Positions 39,615 through 45,395 of a stretch of 45,395 nucleotides of DNA are shown in pieces. The position numbers and the translations under genes were made by a program. The notes under the pieces are model-generated. The model worked only from the letters and a program-made list of their open reading frames with translations. It did no database searches and had not been told where the DNA came from. Origin of the DNA: Gaiellales bacterium (lineage in GTDB: Bacteria > Actinomycetota > Thermoleophilia > Gaiellales > JAICJC01); NCBI GenBank assembly GCA_036273515.1, contig DASUHM010000017.1:1-45395 (forward strand). Direction: 5' to 3'. Each line of letters begins with the position of its first letter. Position 1 is the first letter of the stretch.

Positions 39615-40394
39615 GTGGATTACGGACTGACGGGGACGGTGGCGATCGTGGGCGGGTCGTCGTCCGGCATGGGCCGGGCCACGGCCCGCGCGCTGGCGGG
39701 GGAGGGCTGCCGGGTCGTGCTCTACGCGCGCCGTGGCGACCTGCTCTCCGAGGTGGCCGCGCAGATCACGGCGGAGACGGGCACCGAGACCCTGGCCGCG
39801 CCGGCCGACGCCACCGACCACGCGTCGCTCGAGATGGTCGTCGAACGGGCGCTCGAGCGCTTCGGCCGGCTCGACATCGTCGTGAACAACGCCGGCGGGC
39901 CGCCGGCGGGCGACTACGAGAGCTTCTCCGACGCCGACTGGCAGGCCGCGTACGAGCTGACGCTGCTCTCCGCGCTTCGGATCACCCGCCGAGCGCTGCC
40001 GGCGCTCCGAGAGAGCGGTCGCGGCCGGATCGTCAACCTGACCTCCTCGGCGGTGAAGGAGACGAACGACGGCCTGCTGCTCTCGAACACGCTCCGCCCG
40101 GGCGTGATCGGCTGGGCAAAGACGATCTCCCGCGACGAGGCCCGCCACGGCATCACGGTCAACTCGATCGCCCCCGGCTACATCGCCACCGAGCGGCTGG
40201 TGCAGCTCTACTCGTCCGAAGCCGACCCGGACACGGCGATGAAGCGCGATGCCGACACGATCCCTGCCGGCCGCTTTGGCGACCCCGACGAGATCGCGGC
40301 GGCGGTCGCGTTCCTGTGCTCGACGGGCGCCGCCTACATCAACGGCACGACGCTCCTCGTCGACGGCGGGCTCGCTCGCGGCCTGCTCAGCTGA
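39615..40394 (+). CDS. SDR-family protein with non-canonical active site
   Basis: 259 aa. The cofactor motif reads VGGSSSGMG, NNAGGPP is near 91, and NLTSSAVKE gives the conserved Ser region. At the usual YxxxK position the sequence is S157-N-T-L-R161, lacking both Tyr and Lys. A BKR-like SDR subgroup with an atypical catalytic tetrad is known. GTG 39615 has a GGAGG ribosome-binding site. Its stop overlaps the aminotransferase start by 1 nt (TGATG). It may be a dehydrogenase with altered chemistry or a binding protein; the substrate is unknown. Confidence 0.88.
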   Translation: MDYGLTGTVAIVGGSSSGMGRATARALAGEGCRVVLYARRGDLLSEVAAQITAETGTETLAAPADATDHASLEMVVERALERFGRLDIVVNNAGGPPAGDYESFSDADWQAAYELTLLSALRITRRALPALRESGRGRIVNLTSSAVKETNDGLLLSNTLRPGVIGWAKTISRDEARHGITVNSIAPGYIATERLVQLYSSEADPDTAMKRDADTIPAGRFGDPDEIAAAVAFLCSTGAAYINGTTLLVDGGLARGLLS

Positions 40395-41515
40395 TGGCGA
40401 CGGGACGGCGGACGGACTGGTCGCGCCTGGCCCGGCCGTCGCTGGCCGGCATCGAGCCGTACGACCCCGGCGAGACGCGCGACGAGCTGAAGGACCGGCT
40501 CGGCCTGGCCGACCTCGTCCCGCTGAACTGGAACGAGGACCTGTTCGGCCCGCCCCAGCACGTGCTCGACGCCGCCGCGGCCGAGGTGGCGCGGGCGCCG
40601 CTCTACCCGGAGCGGGCCTACGGCGACTTCCGCGCGGCCGTCGCGAACTGGATCGAGGTGCCGCCGGCGTGCGTCGTCCCCGCCCACGGCGCCCAGGCAC
40701 TGATCAGCGCCGTCACCCAGGTCTTCGTCGACCCGGGCACGCCGGTGGTGATCCCGCAGCCGACCTACGGGCTCTACGCCCAGCTCGCCGCGGCCGGCGG
40801 AGGCGTCGTCCACCGGGTGCCGACCGCCGGGCTCGCGCTCGACCTGGACGCGATCGCCGCCGCGGCGGAGCAGCGCGCCGCCCGCCTCGTCTGGCTGTGC
40901 GACCCGAACAATCCCACCGGCCTTCTGATCGATCGGGCCGAGTGGGCCGCGTTCCTCGAGCGGCTCCCGGACGGGTGCGCCGCGATCGTCGACGAGGCCT
41001 ATATCGACTTCTCCGACCCCGATGTGCGCGTGCGCCGGGAGCGCGACGTCCTCGACGGACGGCCGGTGATCTGCATCCGCTCGTTCTCGAAGGTGTTCGG
41101 CCTGGCCGGCCTGCGGCTCGGCTATGCGGTCTGTGACCCCGGCGTGGCGGCACTCCTGAACGTCGTCCAGGAGCCGTTCAACGTGAACCGGGTCGCACTC
41201 GCGGCCGGGCGCGCGGCGGTCGAGACGCCGGGCCTTGCCGACCGCCGCCGGGCCGACGTCGCCGCGGCCCGCGACGTGCTCGCGCGCGCGCTCGAGGCGG
41301 CAGGGCTCGAGGTGGTCCCGTCGCAGGCGAACTTCCTGCTCGTCCGCATCGGCGTCGACGACGGGCCGGTGTGCGATCACCTGCTCCGCAAGGGCCTGCT
41401 CGTGCGCAGCGGCGCCAGCGTCGGCCTGCCCGGCTACGTCCGCTTCACGATCGCGCCCGCACCCGTCATGCGCGAGGCGGCGAGGGAGCTGGTCTCCGCG
41501 CTCGGGACACGGTGA
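40394..41515 (+). CDS. Class I/II aminotransferase, histidinol-phosphate-aminotransferase-like
   Basis: 373 aa PLP enzyme. Landmarks: LNWNEDLFGPP near 42, the substrate-phosphate-type AHGAQALIS near 97, CDPNNPTGLL near 172, DEAYIDF near 205, and the PLP lysine in SFSKVFGLAGLRLGY near 235. The N-terminal frame starts at ATG 40394. HisC-like proteins outside his operons act on varied amino acids. It lies in an operon with an SDR, an F420-type protein and an M20 amidase, so transamination of the amino acid released by the amidase is plausible (inference). The stop overlaps the next start as GTGA. Confidence 0.9.
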   Translation: MATGRRTDWSRLARPSLAGIEPYDPGETRDELKDRLGLADLVPLNWNEDLFGPPQHVLDAAAAEVARAPLYPERAYGDFRAAVANWIEVPPACVVPAHGAQALISAVTQVFVDPGTPVVIPQPTYGLYAQLAAAGGGVVHRVPTAGLALDLDAIAAAAEQRAARLVWLCDPNNPTGLLIDRAEWAAFLERLPDGCAAIVDEAYIDFSDPDVRVRRERDVLDGRPVICIRSFSKVFGLAGLRLGYAVCDPGVAALLNVVQEPFNVNRVALAAGRAAVETPGLADRRRADVAAARDVLARALEAAGLEVVPSQANFLLVRIGVDDGPVCDHLLRKGLLVRSGASVGLPGYVRFTIAPAPVMREAARELVSALGTR

Positions 41516-42753
41516 TCCGCGACCTCGAGACGGTGGTCGGAAACGGCCTCTGCAGCGGCTGCGGGCTGTGCGAGAGCGTCGCGGGGAAGGATCGGGTGCG
41601 GATGGCCATGACGCCGATCGGCCAGCTCCGCCCGAAGGTCTCCGGGCCGCTGCCCGAGCCGGTGCTGGCCGAAGCGCTGGCCGTGTGCCCGGGCGTCGAG
41701 GTGCGCGGACCGAAGGCCGAGCCGGGCGTCGCCGTCCATCCGGTGTGGGGGCCGATCGCCTCGCTCGCCCGCGGCTGGTCGACCGACGCCGAGGTGCGGC
41801 ACCACAGCTCCGCCGGCGGCGTGCTCTCGGCGCTCGCGCTCTATCTGCTCGAGCGCGACGGGGTCGACGCGGTGCTGCACGTGCGCGCCGACCTGCCCGA
41901 CCACCCGCTCGAGACGGTCGCCCAGATCTCGCGGACGCGGGCCGACGTGCTGGCCGGGGCGCAGTCGCGCTACGGGCCGGCCGCCCCGCTCGTCCACGTC
42001 CACCGGCTGCTGGAGGAGGGGGCGCGGTTCGCGATCGTCGCGAAGCCCTGCGACATCTCGGCGGTGCGCGCGCTCCAGCGCCGCGACCCGCGCGCCCGCG
42101 AGCAGATCGCCGCCACGCTCACGTCGTACTGCGGCGGCGTGCCGAGCCTGCTGATGGCCGAGAACATCGTGCGCAGCCACGGGATCGAGCCGGACGACGT
42201 GGTCGGGTTCACGTTCCGGGGCGACGGCTGGCCGGGGCCGATGCGCACGACCGCGCGCGACGGCCGCACCTTCGACGTCACCTACGACGAGGCCTGGTAC
42301 GACCCGAACGTGCCGTGGACGTACGACATGCAGTTCCGCTGCAAGATCTGCCCCGACGCGATCGGCGAGATGGCCGACCTCTCGTGCCCGGACGGCTGGG
42401 TGCTGCGCGCCGGCGAGCCGATCCACCTCGAGGCCGACGGGCGCAACATCATCATCGCCCGCACCGGCGTCGGGGCGGCGCTGGTCGAGCGTGCCCGCGC
42501 CGCCGGCTACCTCGAGATCGCGCCGTGCACGCTGGCCGAGCTCGAGGCGACCGAGCGCGACCACCTGCCGCGCAAGCTCTCGGCCCACGCCCGGGCGACC
42601 GGGGTGCGGCTGGCCGGCCGGCCGTCCTTGAGCATCCGCGGCTACCGCAGCCGCGAGGCGGTACGCCGCGCCGGGATCCGCCGCGCCGTGGCGGCCGCCT
42701 GGGGCGGGTTCCGGCGGGCGCGGCGAGGCGCGACCCGGGAGCCGCAGCCGTGA
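41512..42753 (+). CDS. Coenzyme F420 hydrogenase/dehydrogenase beta-subunit-like flavoprotein (FrhB family)
   Basis: 413 aa. The N-terminal cysteine cluster LCSGCGLC (C14, C17, C20) lacks the fourth Cys of a full ferredoxin motif nearby. The FrhB N- and C-domains follow: HHSSAGGVLSALALYLLE near 96, AKPCDISAVRALQ near 178 and SYCGGVPS near 205. A second cluster, FRCKICPDAIGEMADLSC, is near 278-296. FrhB proteins carry FAD and Fe-S and transfer electrons to or from F420 or other acceptors. The last ~35 residues are very Arg-rich. GTG 41512 overlaps the aminotransferase stop, and its stop overlaps the M20 start. Its presence in a ureide operon is unusual. Confidence 0.88.
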   Translation: MIRDLETVVGNGLCSGCGLCESVAGKDRVRMAMTPIGQLRPKVSGPLPEPVLAEALAVCPGVEVRGPKAEPGVAVHPVWGPIASLARGWSTDAEVRHHSSAGGVLSALALYLLERDGVDAVLHVRADLPDHPLETVAQISRTRADVLAGAQSRYGPAAPLVHVHRLLEEGARFAIVAKPCDISAVRALQRRDPRAREQIAATLTSYCGGVPSLLMAENIVRSHGIEPDDVVGFTFRGDGWPGPMRTTARDGRTFDVTYDEAWYDPNVPWTYDMQFRCKICPDAIGEMADLSCPDGWVLRAGEPIHLEADGRNIIIARTGVGAALVERARAAGYLEIAPCTLAELEATERDHLPRKLSAHARATGVRLAGRPSLSIRGYRSREAVRRAGIRRAVAAAWGGFRRARRGATREPQP

Positions 42754-43946
42754 GCGCCGCGGCAGCCCGGGCGATGGCGCGGGCCGACGAGCTGGCCGCA
42801 TGCACCGAGCGGCCAGGCGAGATCACCCGCCGCTACGGGACGCCGGCGCTGGTCGCGGCCCGCGACCTGCTGGAGGCGTGGATGCTCGAGGCGGGGATGC
42901 GGACGCGGGTCGACCGCGCAGGGAACCTGATCGGAACGCTGGGGTCAGGCGACCGGCTCGGGATCGTGATCGGCTCGCACTTCGACTCGGTCGTGGACGC
43001 GGGCCGCTACGACGGCAACCTCGGCATCCTGCTCGGGATCGGCTGCGCCGAGGCGCTGGCCGGGACCGACCCGGCGCACGACCTGACCGTCGTCGCCTTC
43101 TGCGACGAGGAGGGCGCCCGCTTCCCCACCGACTATTTCGGCAGCCGGGCGTTCCTCGGCCGCGCCCTGCCCGACGGCGCGATGACCGACGCCGAGGGGG
43201 CGACGCTCGCGTCCGGCATCGAGGTCGCCGGGAACGCCGCGGCCGATCCGGGCAGCGGCCTTCCGGCCAACGCGGCCGCCTACCTGGAGGCCCACATCGA
43301 GCAGGGGCCAGTGCTCGAGGCGGCCGGCCACCCGCTCGGGATCGTCACCTCGATCACGGGCGGCGCCAAGCTGGTCGTGACGCTGACGGGTACTGCCGGC
43401 CACGCCGGAACGGTGCCGATGGGCCTGCGCCGCGACGCGTTCTCGGCGGCGGCCGAGATCGCCCTCGCGGCCGAGCGCCTGGCCCGCGACGACGGCGAGG
43501 CGGTGGCGACGGTCGGGCAGGTGGCCGTCTCCCCCGGCGCCGCCAACGTCATCCCCGGCCGCGCGGCGATCAGCATCGACCTGCGCCACCAGGACGACGA
43601 CCGCCGCGCGCGCCTGCTGGCGCTGGTGCGTGAGATCGTGGCGGAGGTCGCCGGCCGGCGCGGCGTGGACGCGGCCATCGAGGTGATCCACGACGAGCGC
43701 TCCGTCGCCTGCGACCCGGCGCTGGGCGAGCGGATGCGAGCGGCCGCGCGGGCGATCGGCCTCGACCCGCCCTCCATCCCGAGCGGCGCCGGCCACGACG
43801 CCGTCATCCTGTCCGATCACGTGCCGGTGGCGATGCTCTTCGTCCGCTGCGCCGGCGGGATCAGCCACAACCCGGCCGAGTCCGTGACGACCGACGACGT
43901 CGCCGCCGCCCTGGCTGTGCTGACCGGAGTAGTCCGGGGTGACTAA
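42750..43946 (+). CDS. M20-family amidohydrolase, allantoate amidohydrolase/N-carbamoyl-L-amino-acid hydrolase type
   Basis: 398 aa, full length. Dinuclear-metal ligands: H77 in IGSHFDSV, D88 in RYDGNLG, E120/E121 in FCDEEG, His in EAHIEQGPVLE near 186, and His in ISHNPAES near 372. The GTAGHAGTVPMGLRRDA lid-domain segment is diagnostic of the allantoate/ureidoglycolate/carbamoyl-amino-acid branch. It releases CO2 and ammonia from an N-carbamoyl compound. As the distal gene of the operon divergent from the allantoinase/racemase genes, it would complete racemase, ring opening and decarbamoylation. Confidence 0.92.
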   Translation: MSAAAARAMARADELAACTERPGEITRRYGTPALVAARDLLEAWMLEAGMRTRVDRAGNLIGTLGSGDRLGIVIGSHFDSVVDAGRYDGNLGILLGIGCAEALAGTDPAHDLTVVAFCDEEGARFPTDYFGSRAFLGRALPDGAMTDAEGATLASGIEVAGNAAADPGSGLPANAAAYLEAHIEQGPVLEAAGHPLGIVTSITGGAKLVVTLTGTAGHAGTVPMGLRRDAFSAAAEIALAAERLARDDGEAVATVGQVAVSPGAANVIPGRAAISIDLRHQDDDRRARLLALVREIVAEVAGRRGVDAAIEVIHDERSVACDPALGERMRAAARAIGLDPPSIPSGAGHDAVILSDHVPVAMLFVRCAGGISHNPAESVTTDDVAAALAVLTGVVRGD

Positions 43947-43947
43947 A

Positions 43948-43960
43948 GGGGTCTGACCCC
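43948..43960. repeat. Palindromic repeat GGGGTCTGACCCC (second copy)
   Basis: The same 13-bp palindrome as at 15881-15893, in the 20-nt gap between the converging M20 (+) and MFS (-) stops. With 6-bp GC-rich arms it could act as a bidirectional terminator. Recurrence at two gene ends suggests a dispersed element. Confidence 0.55.
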
Positions 43961-43966
43961 GTGTAT

Positions 43967-45223
43967 TCAGGCGTGCTCGGGCTCGGGGAAGGCGGTCGGG
44001 GCGGCCTCGCGGTCGGCGCGGAAGAGCCGCGCCGCGACCGCTGAGGCGAGCAGCTGGCCGAGGCCGGCGCCGAACAGCAGGCGGTGCACGCCGATGTGGC
44101 CGACCGCGAGGCCGGCCAGCAAGGCACCGGCGGGCGTGCCGGCGGCGTTGATCGACACCGTGATCGCGAAGATGCGGCCGTGCAGGCGCGAGTCGACCGC
44201 GCCCTGGCGGATCGCGAACATCGCGATGATGAACGGCGCCGAGCACAGGCCCGACACGAACATGCACGCGATGCCGGCCCAGAGCGACGAGACCAGCGGC
44301 ACGAGCAGCAGCGGCAGGCCGAAGAGCGCGGTGAAGACCACGACGTGGCGGGCATGCGAGCCCGGCGGCGGCCGCCAGCCGTAGGTGAGGCCGCCGATGA
44401 TCGAGCCGACCGACGCGGCCGCCCACATCCAGCCGGCCACGCCCGGCGACATGTGCAGGGTTTCGCGCGCCCACAGCGGCAGGCCGATCGTGAGGCACCC
44501 GTAGCCGAGCCCCGACACCACCATCAGCGCCACCGTCGCCCGCAGCTGCCGGTGCGAGATCACGGCCCGCAGGCCGGCGACGGCCGCCTCCAGCGGCGGC
44601 TCGGTCTCGATGATCCGACCGGACGGCTCGCGCACCCGCGACGCCACAGCGCCCGCGGCCAGCGTCGCCAGGCCCTGGAGCACGATCGCCCACTGCGCCC
44701 CGACCAGCGTGACCGTCGCGCCGGCGAGGGCCGGGCCGATCACGAAGGCGGCGTCGTAGGACACCGAGTCGGCGGCGTTGGCCTGGTCCCACAGGTGCCG
44801 GGGGACGGCGACCGGGATCAGCGAGCGGAAGCCGACGTTCGGGATCGGGAAGGTGACGCCGAGGCCCGCCAGCAGCAGGAGCAGCACCGCGGCGGGCGGG
44901 TGCAGCAGCCGGCCGCAGGCGACGACCGCGAAGAGCAGCAACGCGCGCAGGAGCTGGGTGGCGACGATGCCGCGCACGCGGGCCTGGGTGCGGTCGAGCC
45001 AGGCGCCGACGAACGGGCCGGTGAGGATGCCGGGCAGAAGCTGGGCGGCGGCGCCGGCGCCGGCGATCGCCGCGCTGTGGGTCGCGTCGAGCAGGTAGAT
45101 GACGACGCCGACCTGGCTCATCGAGTTGGCCAGGCGGGCCAGTGCGACGGACGAGATGAGGGCCGGGTACGAGGGTACGCGGAGGAGCCCCCGGTAGCCC
45201 TGCGACCCGCCCATGTCAGCCAT
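43967..45223 (-). CDS. Major facilitator superfamily transporter, MFS_3/enterobactin-exporter-like
   Basis: 418 aa with about twelve hydrophobic helices split by a central cytoplasmic stretch (REPSGRIIETEPPLEAAVAGLRAV) near 200-225. The motif-A-like GAWLDRTQARVRG is near 74-86. The C-terminal tail is short and acidic. Substrate cannot be inferred; it may be an exporter. Start ATG 45223 (MADMGGSQGYRGLL) is likely, with an in-frame ATG three codons on. It converges with the ureide operon. Confidence 0.88.
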   Translation of the reverse strand: MADMGGSQGYRGLLRVPSYPALISSVALARLANSMSQVGVVIYLLDATHSAAIAGAGAAAQLLPGILTGPFVGAWLDRTQARVRGIVATQLLRALLLFAVVACGRLLHPPAAVLLLLLAGLGVTFPIPNVGFRSLIPVAVPRHLWDQANAADSVSYDAAFVIGPALAGATVTLVGAQWAIVLQGLATLAAGAVASRVREPSGRIIETEPPLEAAVAGLRAVISHRQLRATVALMVVSGLGYGCLTIGLPLWARETLHMSPGVAGWMWAAASVGSIIGGLTYGWRPPPGSHARHVVVFTALFGLPLLLVPLVSSLWAGIACMFVSGLCSAPFIIAMFAIRQGAVDSRLHGRIFAITVSINAAGTPAGALLAGLAVGHIGVHRLLFGAGLGQLLASAVAARLFRADREAAPTAFPEPEHA

Positions 45224-45286
45224 CGACCAGCATCATGCCATCTATGCTCGTGCGAGATGGTTGATTCCGATTCCCGTGACGTCCAA

Positions 45287-45367
45287 GGTGCAAGCCCTGC
45301 GGGCTTGCACCGGTCGGAGGTGATCTGCGATCACGCAGGTCATCCTCCGGGCTGCGAACCGCGCAGC
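45287..45367. other. Three consecutive perfect hairpins (possible structured RNA or repeat element)
   Basis: Stem 1 is GGTGCAAGCCC-TGC-GGGCTTGCACC (45287-45311, 11 bp). Stem 2 is GTGATC-TGC-GATCAC (45320-45334), enclosed by an outer GGAGGTGA/TCATCCTCC pairing to 45349. Stem 3 is GCTGCG-AACCG-CGCAGC (45351-45367). No ORF is supported there and no tRNA fold fits. The element runs toward the window edge, so its full extent is unknown. It could be a small RNA, a riboswitch-like leader of a gene to the right, or a dispersed repeat. Confidence 0.45.
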
Positions 45368-45395
45368 GCAAGGACGCAGGGAGCGGTCATAGTTG

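Noticed and set aside
45287-45395. tRNA or rRNA fragment at the right edge
   Set aside because: The hairpins do not form a cloverleaf with T- and anticodon-arm consensus, and no rRNA motif is recognisable.

Overview
The window is very GC-rich, densely coded DNA (about 70% G+C by eye). It has frequent GTG and TTG starts and many 4-nt ATGA or GTGA gene overlaps. A coenzyme-F420-dehydrogenase-type protein, a UgpC/MsmX-like ATPase, an HD-GYP protein and FadR- and TetR-type regulators together fit a soil actinobacterium, perhaps of the Thermoleophilia; that taxonomic guess is inference. I saw no rRNA, tRNA, CRISPR array, transposase or phage gene. Nearly everything is catabolic and transport gene content arranged in operons.

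Layout. (1) 1-5957: an amino-sugar/glycoside locus. It holds the end of a MalG-type sugar permease (+), converging with a minus-strand operon (SIS isomerase/deaminase, NodB deacetylase, BadF-type GlcNAc kinase, MsmX/UgpC ATPase). A GH4 6-phospho-glycosidase is divergent, and a 13-bp palindrome lies in the shared promoter. (2) 5967-10611: a PEP-mutase/isocitrate-lyase-family enzyme, a membrane HD-GYP protein, an EamA exporter and an Orn/Lys/Arg decarboxylase-like PLP enzyme. (3) 10674-14408: acyl-CoA synthetase, citrate-synthase-like lyase, SDR and alpha/beta hydrolase, translationally coupled. (4) 14620-15740: two exported or surface proteins. (5) 24314 down to 15872 (-): a seven-gene operon with a dipeptide-type ABC importer (SBP, two permeases, one fused double ATPase), a hydantoinase/dihydropyrimidinase, an SDR and a zinc MDR dehydrogenase. 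(6) 24660-34314: a SMP-30 lactonase; a six-gene minus operon (GST, PuuE-type deacetylase/allantoinase, quinone oxidoreductase, Gfo/Idh, VOC, Gfo/Idh); OsmC; a FadR-type GntR regulator with cupin and SnoaL-like genes; and a TPP enzyme. Three copies of a GTATG-N4-CATAC-like dyad stand in front of the lactonase, the six-gene operon and the TPP gene, so these look like one regulon. (7) 34397-36742: a large P-loop protein resembling nSTAND3 defence NTPases with a degenerate nuclease-like N-terminus. (8) 36767-43946: a ureide/hydantoin locus, with TetR, allantoinase-like and hydantoin-racemase-like genes divergent from SDR, aminotransferase, F420-dehydrogenase beta-like and M20 carbamoylase/allantoate-hydrolase-like genes. 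(9) 43967-45223: an MFS exporter, followed at the right edge by three consecutive hairpins.

How it fits together: three separate loci carry cyclic-amide or ureide hydrolases (hydantoinase, PuuE-type, allantoinase plus racemase plus M20 amidase). They lie beside oxidoreductases and a peptide-type importer. The region therefore reads as an island of nitrogen/carbon scavenging from cyclic ureides, amino sugars and small organic acids. The actual substrates cannot be read from the sequence. The best candidates for something undescribed are the dyad-defined regulon, the ureide locus containing an F420-type protein, and the solitary nSTAND3-like protein.
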